A stretch of 64,000 nt of DNA from Brachionus plicatilis. Lineage: Eukaryota > Rotifera > Eurotatoria > Ploima > Brachionidae. How positions within the stretch are numbered: position 1 is the first letter of the stretch; the number at the start of each line of letters is the position of its first letter. The DNA lies in NCBI GenBank assembly GCA_010279815.1, contig QEOQ01000207.1, positions 1,518,078-1,582,077 on the forward strand. Reading direction: 5' to 3'. Shown piece after piece: positions 25,023 to 36,690 of the stretch. The notes beneath the pieces are model-generated. The model had not been told where the DNA came from, made no database searches, and saw only the letters and a program-made list of their open reading frames with translations. Position numbers and translations under genes: made by a program.

Positions 25023-25136
25023 CATACAAATCTCAATTCAGGTCAATGGAAGAAAGCTCGTGATTTTTTATTATCAATTGAGCAACATTCAATCAGTCAT
25101 ATAAAAAATAAAATAAAAGCTATCCATTTAGGTTAA
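25023..25136 (+). pseudogene. Isolated exon-like frame
   Basis: After a good splice acceptor (AAATTTTCAG) comes an open frame reading HTNLNSGQWKKARDFLLSIE and on to a stop at about 25134-25136; a donor-like GGTTAAAT overlaps its end. Composition is helix-like, as in TPR or PCI-type repeats, and GQWKKARDFLL looks protein-like rather than random. No neighbouring exons are visible on either side. It may be an orphaned exon of a decayed gene copy or of a gene whose other exons I cannot see. Confidence 0.3.
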
Positions 25137-27587
25137 ATACTAAAACAATAAATTATAATAAGAACATGTTTTAAAATTCAAAATTTTTATTACAGACAGA
25201 GTAAATTTTATTTTATCATTTTGTTTTATTTTTTTAAAATCATCTTTAAATTCTGTTCTAGAGCAGAAAATTTATTTTGATTTAATCTCCACTTTACAAG
25301 AGTTTAGGCTAACTTTTTTTTGGGTCAAAATTAATTTAATAGATTAGTAAAGCGATCCCTTAAAGCCTTATCGAATTTGATAAAGGTTATTTAGTCTTTA
25401 ATGAAATTTAAAATGCTTTTTATGAAAATTATTAGAGGCGCCTTCCATTTCTAGATTACTTTAAATTCTAAAGATGTCTCGTAACAAGTTGATTAGTTTT
25501 TGAGTTAATTTAGTATAAAAAGAAAAGATTTTATAAAAGCAAACAAGAATTTTCGCCCGAAATATTTAGACAAAAAATCAATAAATAAAAATTATTTTAG
25601 CAGCCTAGAGTTGATAAGATTCGGTATTAGTAAATATTTTGTTCAACAGTTGCGAGCAATTGGGAAAAATTTTAAAAATACTTTTTTGGAGTAATTACGT
25701 ATAATGATTCATAGGATTTGTGTCACGTTCAGTTTTGTTCTTATTTTTTAAATGACATATTGTTAAAATAATTAGGGTGATATAATATTTTAAATTTTTC
25801 ATTTATTTCCTCAAGATTTGGTTGTTTAAATTTTAGTAAATGCTAAATACAACGAATAAAATATTTATAAAGTCAGAAAAATTTAATCCAAATATTGAGG
25901 TTTTTTTTTTAATAAAAATGATCTCTTATTAAATAGTTTTAATCTTGAGTTATTTAACATTTATTTTGTCATTTAAAGATCAAAATAAAAAATCTTTGTT
26001 ATTCTTGAAATTTGACATTGTTTTTAAAATAAATTTAAATATTTATGATTTACTTTTCAGACAGACTTTTAAATTAAAACGATGTCTTTCTCAAGCATAC
26101 CAGTCTTTAGTTTTAACTTTAACCCTTGAAGTAAATAAAATATGACTAATTTCAGTTTTTAATTTTTGTTCAATTAATCATTGTTAAGATATCCAAAGTA
26201 TTTTTCATCCGTATATTATATAATAAATAGAAATCTGCCAAATCGGTCACTCAATATTGATTAGCAAGGCTAAAAATAAATCATATCTTAGGGGGAAAAC
26301 GAATTTCAGTTGAAAAGTAATTGATCATGAAAGCCTAAAATATTGAAGAAGTATAACAATTTTACTCTTATGTACAATTCAATTTTCTGATGTATTTTAA
26401 GTAATAATAATAACAATAATAACCACGGTTGCTTTTTATGGCAACGCTAAAGTAGTCGAAGAGCAAAAGATAATAATATGAATAAATATAAAGAAATAGA
26501 AGAATTTTTATTTATTTTTTTAAAATTATTTATGATAGCAAAAGATAAGTAATGATTTTTAAAAAAATGGCTTTGTTAGGATAAAGTGTTTTTGTTACAA
26601 ATTAAAAAGAAAAAATTTTAAAGTAATTAAAGAGCAGATCAATATAGCCTTCATGGTATTGGTTAAAAAATAAATAAAAATGTTTTTATAATAAAATTCC
26701 TTAATTATTTTTAGAAAAATTATGACAAAATTATGGTATAATTTTAGTTCCTAATTAAATAATCTAAAAGTACTTTCAAAAATCTAAATTTGTTTATTTA
26801 TTAGTCTACGGAACAGTTCTGAAAATAAAATTTAAAAAAAATTAATTCTAGAGCAATCAATATTTTAGAAGTTCAACTAGAGAAATTATAAAAGAATTTT
26901 TCAAAATTTTCAAATAAATTAGCAATTAAAGAAAAAACGATCATTTAATTTAATGCTTATTCACGTTCCATTTTTTAACACATTTGCAAATCCTGCCAAT
27001 ATTAGATAAAAAAAAAAACTTTTACCTTTTAACCAAGAACTAACGATGAATTTTACTTTTTTTTTTTTATAATGCTAATTAAAATGCTTCGGGTAAATTT
27101 TTGTGTAAATTAAATTGAATAGTTTTTTAAGAAGACATTTTTTCCCTTATTACAAAAGAATTAATAAAAAGAAAAAAGTTTGTATTGTGTTAAATTGCAA
27201 GCAAAAGGAATTATTGAAATATTTTATTTTAATTATTTTTATTTCTAATAACAATAAAGCAAAAAAATCAAATCATAAATGCGCACAAAATTGCATCAAT
27301 GATACATAAAATTAATAAAAAAATGACTAAAAAAATTTAGTCCTATTTTCAAGTTAATTTAAGTTTGTCAAGCTAAAAAATATTTGAATGCATGCAATTC
27401 GCTCTACGGCAACCAAAACACATCTTCAATTATCATTTTATCACGACCAAATTGCTTCTTTTTTTTTTAAAGAATCACTCAGTGCTTATGAACAAAAATT
27501 TAATTAAAACATTTTTTATTTAGATACTTATGGAATCAAATTAAACCACCATTTTGAAATAATTGAACATTTTTATCGATATTTAAA

Positions 27588-28837
27588 ATGAATGGTTTAT
27601 CTGCAGGTGAATTATGCTGTTTGTTCTGTTGTCCACCATTTCCTTCGCAGATCGTAGCCAAATTGGCATTTTTGCCTCCACCGCCCACCTATAATCTCAT
27701 CATAAACCATGATGCTACTCTTTCACACGGCGAACAAGCATCGCTGAATCAAGCACAGCCAATTTCAAACCAAGCAGCCAACCCAGCCAATCTTAACTTG
27801 TCAGGTCGCAACAACCGGACTGCAAGTGGTCTAAGCAACTTTATGGACCTTATCCGCAACTCTGGAAGACGTTTGTGCTCAAGTTTGGTCTGTGCCAAAC
27901 ACAATTATGCCCATCAAACTGGACAAGTGGTCGCTCCACCGTTGACTAATGCAAAGATAGTGATGAAAGAAAAGGCCGAGTGGCAGTACGGACCAGGCGA
28001 GTTAGAAAAGTTGGAAGTTTTTTTGACAAGAACCGAAAGAGGTCATCAAATAGCTTGCCTGTTCATTAGATGCTCTCCTAGTCCAAAATACACCATCTTG
28101 TTTAGTCACGGAAATGCTGTTGACATTGGTCAAATGAGCAGCTTTTATTTTGGTCTTGGCTCAAGATTAGAATGCAACATATTCACCTATGATTACTCAG
28201 GGTATGGTGCCAGTAGTGGTACACCAAATGAAAAAAATTTGTATGCAGATATTAGAGCCGCATGGAACGCATTAAGAAGCAGATATGGAGTAAGTCCGTC
28301 AAATATTATCCTTTACGGCCAATCTATCGGAACCGTACCCACTGTTGACTTAGCCGTAAGATTTTTTTTAACAATTTAAAAAATTAATATTTTTTTTGAT
28401 AGAATTTATTTTATTTTTTTTAGAGCAAATATGACTGTGCAGGAGTTATTTTACACGCTCCTCTAATGTCAGGCATGAGGGTGGCGTTCAATACCAAAAG
28501 AACATGGTGCTGTGACGCATTTCCAAGCATAGACAAAGTGAACAAGATCAGCAGTTTGGTTTTGGTAATCCATGGAACTGAAGACGAAGTTATCGATTTA
28601 TCACATGGCATGGCCATACATGAAAAATGTCCCAAGGCCGTAGATCCACTTTGGGTCGAAGGTGCTGGTCACAATGATATAGAGATATATGCTGCTTATG
28701 TGGAACGCTTAAAGCGCTTCATTTGCGAAGAAATTCGAATGCACCAATATTCTCTGATGAGTGCTGCAAATGCTCAACAAGTTGCCACATCTCTGGCCCA
28801 AAATATTCAAACAAATCAGCCTGTGCAAAATGATTGA
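27588..28837 (+). CDS. ABHD17: ABHD17-type depalmitoylase (alpha/beta hydrolase)
   Basis: Two exons, 27588-28355 and 28424-28837, intron 68 nt; 393 aa. ABHD17 enzymes are membrane-anchored acyl-protein thioesterases that remove palmitate from proteins such as Ras and PSD-95. The N-terminus [20 protein letters not shown] carries the family's cysteine cluster, itself palmitoylated for membrane attachment. Catalytic triad: Ser246 in GQSIG, Asp310 in HGTEDEVID, His339 in GAGHND. Other signatures are [31 protein letters not shown] and [15 protein letters not shown]. It is longer than human ABHD17A-C (about 300 aa) because of a Gln/Asn/Ala-rich insertion at residues 40-120 and a C-terminal tail after residue 365. 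A single-gene ancestor of vertebrate A/B/C is likely, so I give no letter. Confidence 0.96.
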
Positions 28838-30118
28838 TTAAAACCTTGTTTAAAATAGGTTCATTCCTATTCCAAAGAAAAATGAGATCAATAATGTGCG
28901 TATCTAGCGTACAAATTATTTATTGTTTTTATGGGTTTTTTTTCTCATTTAGGTTTTTGTTTTTTTTTTTTTTGGTAATTTGATGCGATAAAATTTTATT
29001 TCCTTGTGGCATTTGATTTTTTGTCTTTTTTATGCAAGCATTAAACTTTAAACATTTTATGATCTAACCAAATTTCAGCTACTCACTTGGACTCATCATC
29101 TACAGCTATTTTTTTTCTCTTTGTATTTCTTAACAAAAAAATTGAAAGATTTTTGTATAGATTTTTATTTCGATAATAAGAATATATTGTATTTTTTTTA
29201 TTTTATTTTTTTAAAAACTTATAAGATAAATGAATAATGTAAATTTAGTTAAAAATGTTTATACGAATATAAAAATAAAATCCAATTAAAAATGACAATT
29301 TTGTTTTATTTAAATTGATGATATAATTTACTTTACTTCATTTTGATCTATTTAAGTAAATATTATATGCAAAAAATAAATCAAACTTTTAATTGATTCT
29401 ATAAATAAATTGTTTAGTATTGAAAATAATAAATTCACTTTATATTGTCTAGAGAAAATATTATTCATCATGCCAAAAGTAAAAATATTTAGATGCATAT
29501 TTCATTCAATATAAATAAATTTGAATTTATGTTGATTAGATGAGATTTTAAAATATTTTAATAAAAAAACCGACATGTAAATTATTAAAGTGGAATAAAA
29601 ATGAATAAAATAATTTTGTATAAATAGTCAAATTTTATCAAAATTTTATTTCCAAAAAACTGAAATATTTTTACTCCGTAAAGCACTTTAGGATTCATAT
29701 ATAGATTATAATTTCCCAAACCTCAACTAACTTTCTACAATTAGCCAGTTGTACAAATACATCATAAGTTAAAAATTAGTTTAAATTTAGTTGTAAGAAA
29801 AATTTAAAATTTCCTCTAATATATAATTTAACGCTGCATAAAAGTAAAAAAAAATTTTAAATTAAATCAGATTTCATTAAAAGCGAGAAAAAAAAGAAAA
29901 AATTATAAATAAAACCTTTAAATCATCTATAAAATTCAAATATCAACGTATTAATTAGTTTAATTAATTATTCTACTTAACACTAGAAGCACCAACGAGT
30001 CAAAATGACTCTTTTACGATTTTTGGCCGCTAAAATCAAAGTCAATTTTGGTATTTGAGCGTATTTGTAGAGTATTTGTAAAAAATGTGATTGACCATGG
30101 ATATTTTATAAGGCCTAA

Positions 30119-30307
30119 CTAATTGCTTTCTAACTTTCATGCCTTTTTCTATTTTCGAACAAATGTTCCTTTTTTATTTTTGTGATTTTATGTTTAGGTA
30201 ATAATTTTTCATTATTTAAAAAATAAAAAAAAAAAAATTTTTTTTTATTTTTTTTTTACTTCTCCTTAAAGGAGGTAAATTCAATTCAATTCAATAAATA
30301 AATAAAT
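30119..30307 (+). mobile_element. Short retro-insertion inside the piggyBac copy
   Basis: 189 bp flanked by a 9-bp direct repeat AAGGCCTAA (30110-30118 and 30308-30316), a sequence that occurs only once in the uninterrupted copy at 23538. The insert ends in a hairpin CTCCTTAAAGGAG, then ATTCAATTCAATTCAATAAA and further TAAA units. A simple-repeat tail plus target duplication fits a 5'-truncated LINE or a SINE. No coding content remains. The family is unknown. Confidence 0.65.
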
Positions 30308-30450
30308 AAGGCCTAAGAAAAGACTAAAATTTATTAATTTACTATTTTTATTCAATTCAATTCAATAAATAAATAAATAAGGCCTAAGAAAAGACTAAAA
30401 TTTATTAATTTACTATTTTTATTCAATTAATTTAAAAATTTAAATAAATT
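30308..30450. repeat. Tandem duplication, 71-bp unit, two copies
   Basis: The unit starts AAGGCCTAAGAAAAGACTAA (30308) and restarts at 30379, identical over its length by eye. Each unit ends in ATTCAATTCAATTCAATAAA. The repeated ATTCAATT words at the insert tail and in the element body are a likely site of unequal exchange or slippage. Two units with no spacer pattern: not a CRISPR array. Confidence 0.8.
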
Positions 30451-30650
30451 TGGACATAAAATATATGATTTATTCGACATTAATTTTACATTAATTTCAA
30501 AAACTATTTTTTATATATTAATTTTATTCTAATTATTTATTTTTGTAATAATTTAATAATAATTTGAAAAGCAATTATTTCTATTATATAAAATATTCCT
30601 CTTTATTTAATTAAAATTTTTATTATTAAATTTTATTCTTTCTTTCAGTC

Positions 30651-30691
30651 TTAAAACCTAAAGAAGGCCATTTGGTCGAAACGCGTCGTCA
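30651..30691 (+). mobile_element. Penelope-like element signature, possible degenerate hammerhead core
   Basis: The sequence CCTAAAGAAGGCCATTTGGT followed by CGAAACGCGTCGTC resembles the motif CCTGAAGA-GGCC..GGCC-GAAACG that recurs in terminal repeats of Penelope-like retroelements and overlaps their hammerhead ribozyme core (CUGANGA - helix II - GAAA). Here helix II would be GGCC/GGTC with an ATTT loop, and the first core box is altered (CTAAAGA). No Penelope open frame is near. This is recognition from memory of the motif. Confidence 0.4.
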
Positions 30692-32098
30692 CAATTTAAT
30701 TTTTATTCGAATTTTTATTAAAATAAATATTTTTTAAAAAATAATCATTATTTCTAATTACTCTATATTTCATTATATCTTTTTAATTTTATCTTATATA
30801 ATTTAATTTTAATTTGATGTTTTTAATTAGCAGCTTTACCTCGGTTCAGATAAACAATGAAAAAATCTTAAAAAGATAGTTAATCTTACAAGTTTCGATT
30901 TTTCTGTTAAGTTTTTTTTAATTTTATTTTAAGTGGATTCAAGAGAAAAAAAGAATTTTAAAAGAATAAAAAATAAATAAGTACTTTTAAAATATAAATG
31001 AACTTATGCATATATATATATGATAGATATTTTATACAAGATCAAAAAACTCAATGGCTTGTAAAAACGAAAAAAATCAAATCTACAAAACTTATAAAAA
31101 TTCATTAAATATTTGAGTATTAGATAAAAACTGATAATTAACTTAAAGATTTCGTTTTGAATAAAAATGTGAAATCATCGAAATTATTTATAAAAATCGG
31201 AGCAATAAAATTTTATTGTATACTGTTTATAATTTATTAAACACAGAAAGTAAAATAGAATACAAAAATAATAGAAAAGAAAATTTGTTGTTTAAGGCAA
31301 ATTGACAAAAAATTAGTAATAAATGGTAAATAATATTCAAGCAATTACTTTTTTAGATAAAAAATCGTCAGAAAAAAGAAACAGAAATATAATAATATTT
31401 CATGTTAAAAATGATATAAATATCTAAAAAAAATTAGGGTTTAAACTTGATTTTTTTAAAACACTTCAGAATAAAAGCTAAGTAAGATAAAATAAAATCA
31501 ATTTAAAATCAAATGAAATAACAATATAATATCAAATAAAATATCAAAAGTAAGAAAGATTGTAGACAATGGTCATTGAGATAACGATGACACTTTATAT
31601 TAATTTAATTAATTAAAACAACAAGTTCTTATTAGTTTGAGGATCGTTGATCATAGTAACAAGTTTATTTATTTTAGTTAAAGGATTTAAATATTTAAGC
31701 AATAAATTTTTATATTTTTAATTAATTGATTTTAATTTAAAAAAATAAAAAATAATTTTTATTTATTAAATAAAATAAAATTATTTGAAATTTAATTCCG
31801 AGCAATCGTGGAAAATTGATTGATCTAATTACAATTAATATGTAGCACCAAATACATATGTTGGAATAATTACCTTTTAATTATCAACGATAAGTAATTA
31901 AAATTAATTTTTTGATAAATGAACGGGACTCACAAAAAGAAATTAATTGATTAAATTAGAGATTTACAGGTTAGAATTTAGACTCTATGATGGGCTTATC
32001 AATTTAAGAATTGAACCAGTTGCTTGGGATCTATATAAACTTCGATATTTTTTCTCAAAAATCACATACCAAAAAAAATACCAAAAAAAGAATAGAAA

Positions 32099-33128
32099 AT
32101 GGACATCAAGAGAAGAACTTTTAAAACTCAGGTATTTAATTTTTTTAAATTAATATTTAATATAATAATATCTTTACTAATATTTATCATTACAGAAATC
32201 GAAGAAAAGTTTTCAGTTGCCCAAATGCTTTCAATTGACTGGATTGACCAAGTCTTTGTTTTCATGCAAGACAACAAGAAGTCCAAATCAAGACAATTAT
32301 GTTATTATGGACTTTACAAATAAAACTTCCTCGACCGACCTGAACACTCATCCTATCACTAGCACAATGATTGAACACCAAGATTCATCAAATTTCGAAT
32401 CTCACCATCGATTTCAAAATACTGTACCACATGAAAAAAATGATTACTATGTTTTGTACCAAGATTGCGAATCACAACCCAATTTTGTAAACTATGGATT
32501 AGATATTGAAGAGACCCGAAGATTGACACCTCCTGTTTCTTCGATGACTTCATATATGACTGATTACAATGATGTTACCATAGTTAAGGATAAATCGCCT
32601 ATTTCATGTGAAAAAAACAATTACACTGATGATTCTTTTGAAGATTATCTTCAGAGTACAAGAATTTCTCAAGAAAATTTAAACATTTTATCAAGTTCTA
32701 CCATTCCTGATAATCTCTCACCGTTGCCATCTAATAAGCAGTCTACAATGCTTCATTCGTCAATCAGTTCAGTTCACTCACCTTCATCAGCCTTATCAGT
32801 ATCTTCAAATTATCTAGAAGTAACATCTCAATTGGAATCACTTATTCTTGGTTTGTCTTCTATTTACGAAAATGATACAGATACAAGAGTTTGCAAAGAA
32901 AATTATGAAGCCACATTTGTAGATGATGTGACAGTTCAATTTGCAGATACTTTAACAATTCTTAAAGATAATAATGATGACTGGTTGTACGTAGAAATTC
33001 ATAGCGATAAAAGGAGAGGATTCATACCAAAGAATATTGTATCTGATGTAAATACTTTTATTTATGAGCTAAAACAATATCAAAATCGAATTACCCGATT
33101 TTCGCTTATTGATTCACAAAATTTTTAA
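32099..33128 (+). CDS. SH3-domain protein of unknown family
   Basis: Two exons, 32099-32131 and 32196-33128, intron 64 nt; 321 aa. The ATG at 32099 is the first in the frame that joins exon 2 in phase (a stop lies just upstream); an overlapping frame through exon 1 dies soon after the splice. The first 40 residues are basic. Residues 40-240 are polar and Ser/Thr-rich with no fold I recognise. A C-terminal SH3 domain starts near residue 248: YEATFVDDVTVQFADTLTIL, DNNDDWLYVEI, then RRGFIPKNIV, holding the ALYDY-equivalent, the WLYVE tryptophan and the GFIPKNIV strand. SH3 domains bind proline-rich peptides, so an adaptor role is likely, but partner and pathway are unknown. Confidence 0.8.
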
Positions 33129-33928
33129 CTTTTTTTTTTTTACTTTTCATTTATTTTCCATTTAATTAAAATCAAAATAAAATATTTAAATAATTAACAC
33201 TTTTTAAATTGAAAAAAAAATTAATCTAAATTGGAAATATTTTACACACCAATTTTTCAAAATTCTAGTATTTGTGTGATTATTTAATGAAATGATCTAT
33301 TAAAATTCCACTTCAACTTCAAATACCCTTAATATATCTTCATAAGTAAAATATGTTCAACAAAGAATTATTTGAATAATAACCGATGAAAAAGTCTTCA
33401 AATAAAGTTAATTGTTTAAACCATATGCTAATAAAATGTGTATTCGCATTTAGACATTATTAGGAAAATAATGCCAATTATATTTTAAAGAGTAGATCCT
33501 ATTCTAATGAATTTTTTAAATTAAGTAAGTGCAATTTATTTAAAATCTAATTTGAATATTTTTTTTAAACTAAGAATTTTACTAATTATTATTTTAATGA
33601 TATTAAGTTATTAGACCATATTAAATCCACAAAACAGATATATAATTTTGTTGTTTAAAAATTAAAATAATAAAATTTTATTAATTTCATTTTTATCCAA
33701 AAGTTAGCTTTATTTAGCCTCTAAATTTATGAATTATTTTTGATGATGCGTAAGATTTAAATTATTTTAGCTATCAAAATCAAAATAAAAAACCTTTTCA
33801 TGTTTAATTTTTAATTTTAATATTCTTTCAGATTACATTTTTGAACCCAATTAAGTAAATATTTTTCCAAAAATCCATTTGCTTTATAAACTATAATAGC
33901 TTAAGATTAAATTTAATTTTTTAGAATA
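33129..33928. other. Intergenic region
   Basis: 800 bp of AT-rich DNA between the SH3 gene and UFL1 on the same strand. No gene, repeat or clear promoter element is visible. Confidence 0.5.
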
Positions 33929-36690
33929 ATGTCATCTTCAACTTCATGGGAAGAAATTAAAAAGCTTGCTGCTGATTTTCAGCGAGTTCAATTGGTTGAA
34001 AGCAGCTTCAGGTATAATAAATCAAAATTTAAAATTTATTTTTTATAAATTTTTTTACTTAAGTTTATCTGAGAGAAATTGCATTGAGATAATAAATAAG
34101 CTTATTAATCTTGGAATGATAAATTTGTATCATACTACTGATGGAAAAGAGTTTATCACTCATAAACACTTGGAAAAAGAAATTTACGATGAAATTTACG
34201 TTCACGATGGTCGAATAAATATAGTAGAACTACAGACTCTTCTAAACATAGATATCAGTCACATTGAAGCAAAAGTTAGTGAAATTGTCAAAGGTGATCC
34301 AAATTTGTGTCTTATATTAGGTCAAATTATTAGCAAGTAAATTTTGGATTTTAAAAAAGTTATTCTCTTTTAACCATAAATTATTTAAAGAGATTATATG
34401 AACAAAATATCTGAAGAAATAAATGAATTACTTAAAGAAAAAGGAAGTGTTTCTGTGGCCGAACTTACTAATGTTTACAGTCTTCCAGCCGACTTTTTGA
34501 ATCAGGTAAAAAATGATTTTTATTTTTTGTATTTTGATAAACCATTGTTTCATTTTAAGATAGTTAAGCCTAGAGTAGGCACAATCATTAAAGGAAACTT
34601 TGACGGAAGCATACTTTTCACCCATAATTACGTTAATCATCAAAAATCTCTCTTAGCAGGAGTTTTGGAGGCTTCAATTAAGCCTGTTAGATTGTCTCAA
34701 TTAACAAAAGAATTTAATTTGGATCAGAGCATGATTTTTGGTAAAATTACAGAAAAAATAATAAAAAATTTGTTAAAGATAATTTATTAATTTGTTAAAG
34801 AAATTTTTGATGAAATCCTTTTATCTGGTCAAATTAAGGGTACTCTTTTTGGATCACGCCAAATTGCTTCTGCAGTGTATGTGCCAGAATTTTTCACTAA
34901 AGCTCAAGATCAATACATTCAAGCATTTTTCAAGCAAAATGGTTACATTGATTTTTTGACTTTGAAAAAAATCGGGATAACTGAACCCGAAAATTATGTG
35001 AAGACTATTTTTGACAGCCAGGAAGTTAATTTTCTATCTACCAGTTGTTTGGCAAATTTTTTCCTCCAAAATTTGGAGCAAGAAATTGAAGAGTATTTGA
35101 ATAAAAACGGGTTATGCGAAATAATGGTAATTTTTCTGTTAGAATTATTTAAAAAAATGTAACCCTTTACCAAAGCAAATACTACCATCGAATTTAAGCG
35201 ACAAAGATGCTGCTTTGCTAACAACTACTTTTTGCCAAAACCTTAAACAAAATATAGATTGTATTATCATTGCAGATACCTATTTAGTTAGCAAGAGTTT
35301 TATTGCAGATCTAAAAAATAAATTTCAAGATCAAATGGAAGTAAAATCAAAAGAAGATTTGACCAAAAAAAATATTGTTCTGGCAATAAAATCAGACAAT
35401 TTGATTATAGGATCTTTGGATGGAAAGCCTGTAAATTCGTCCAAGGCATCAAAATCGAAATCAAAAAAATCAGTTCAAGAAAATGACAATGCATCAGTTG
35501 AAATTGTATTCATAGATAAAAATGGCCTAATAAGTCAGCTAAAAACATTAGTGAATGATGATATCAGTGATGATCTATTGGATGCATTTGTTGAGCATTT
35601 TTTGAAGCCTCTGAATTCACAGTACCTAGACTTGCTGAAATCTAAAGTCGAAAAGGGCCTTGTAACCATTTCAGAGGATGATCAGATTGCTGATGGAAGA
35701 GCTACGTCCAAAAAGCTAACAATTAAGGAAGTTCAAGAAAAAGCAAGATTCTTTTTAGTTCAAGGAAAAATTTTTGATAAGGCTCTTAAATTATTTACAA
35801 GTAAAATAATATCAGTTTTGACAAAAAAATATTTTAAATTGCTTTCAAGACCAAAAAGTCCAAGATCAGTTAAATAAACATCTTTTGAAGACAAGTTGCT
35901 CAGAAATAACTAATGAAATGCTTAAATTTATTGCCAATGAACAAATGATTCAAGTTAATGAGGAAAATTTAAATACAGAGGTTGTTTTAAATTTTTTTGA
36001 AAATAAAGTTAACTTAAAAATCAAATAGAGTCGTGGCAAAATTATTCAAAAATTGAAAGATCAATTCAAACAAAAATTCACCGAATTAAATCAAGCTTTG
36101 GCAAATCAGGTATTTTTTTTATAAGCATATTTTCCAATTTTAATTTTATTTTAGAGCGGCTCTGAAGTTATTGATTTAATTGAAAAAGTTGCCAAGGAAT
36201 GTATTGAATTATCAACTAAAAAAGATCCGAAACGGGAAAAGTAAAATATCAACTCTTTACAAATAGTAAAGAATTAATTTGAATCTTTTAAAAAGAGAAG
36301 TCCTTTTGCAATTAAGAGAGAGTACTCGAGCTAGTCTTGGTGAAGAAAAAGATCCGGCCATAGTGTTGCAATTGTCTTGCTTGCTTTTATTCTTTTTCTC
36401 AACAAATTTATTTTTAAATGCGCCCGGGCGATGTGTGCCAAATATTTTGGAGTTTTTGCAACCAAATCTAAAGGAAGAAACATATAATAAGCTAATAAGT
36501 TTTCAAAGTAAATTTATTTTATTCTATTTTATTTTCTAGTAATTTTAAAAAAATGTGTTTAGATGCTGTTATTGAGAATGTAAGCAAGAACAAAACAGAT
36601 GAGCCACCGAACATTTCAATTGATCTAGTTGAAGAAATCAAAAAAATTGGCTTGAATGCAAAAGAACATTTGCTAGAAAACAAAAATTAA
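33929..36690 (+). CDS. UFL1: E3 UFM1-protein ligase 1
   Basis: Eleven exons: 33929-34011, 34064-34336, 34391-34505, 34560-34740, 34801-35126, 35176-35800, 35850-35980, 36029-36109, 36155-36240, 36296-36507, 36563-36690; 746 aa (human 794). Every intron is 45-60 nt and all phases agree. UFL1, with DDRGK1 on the ER membrane, transfers UFM1 to targets such as ribosomal protein uL24 during ER-ribosome quality control. Signatures: SSTSWEEIKKLAADFQRVQL, LSERNCIEIINKLINLGMIN, TDGKEFITHKHLEKEI, GRINIVELQTLLNIDISHIE, KAQDQYIQAFFKQNGYIDF, SNLSDKDAALL, and the C-terminal NAPGRCVPNILEFL. UFL1 has no RING or HECT; it acts through winged-helix repeats. The lysine/serine-rich linker near residue 420 is shorter than in human. 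Intron 3 (34506-34559) is 54 nt, in frame and stop-free, so its retention would still give a protein. Confidence 0.96.

Larger units (their letters stand above)
20979..27587. other. Repeat-rich intergenic region
   Basis: A 6.6-kb gap without a supportable complete gene. It holds a pair of direct repeats, a three-way-junction-like inverted-repeat cluster, a complete piggyBac-type mini-element, a run of 12 G, and one isolated exon-like frame (25023-25136), each listed separately. The open frames at 22434-22724, 25945-26145 and 27115-27309 are Lys/Phe/Ile-rich low complexity and I do not count them. 24000-24290 is locally GC-richer but shows no frame or repeat I recognise. Confidence 0.6.
29981..30478 (+). 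mobile_element. Damaged second copy of the piggyBac-type element
   Basis: Begins with TTAA (29977-29980) then CACTAGAAGCACCAACGAGT and the palindrome GAGTCAAAATGACTC, as at 23538. Compared with that copy it lacks about 150 internal bases including the zinc-finger segment, is interrupted by a 189-bp insertion (30119-30307), has a duplicated 71-bp segment, and has lost the right terminal repeat: the match ends near ATGATTTATTC at about 30475. It cannot be mobilised as it stands. Confidence 0.8.
28838..32098. other. Intergenic region with transposon remains
   Basis: About 3.3 kb. The first few hundred bases should be the ABHD17 3' UTR. A damaged piggyBac-type copy (29981-30478), an insertion in it, a tandem duplication and a Penelope-like motif (30651-30691) are listed separately. 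30900-32090 is AT-rich with no recognisable gene; it must contain the promoter of the SH3 gene. Confidence 0.6.

Noticed and set aside
30308..30450. CRISPR-like repetition
   Set aside because: Only two contiguous 71-bp units without spacers in a eukaryotic genome; a tandem duplication.
31947..32153. 68-codon frame overlapping exon 1 of the SH3 gene
   Set aside because: Its frame reaches a stop soon after the splice at 32132/32196, while the frame from ATG 32099 joins the long SH3 frame in phase.
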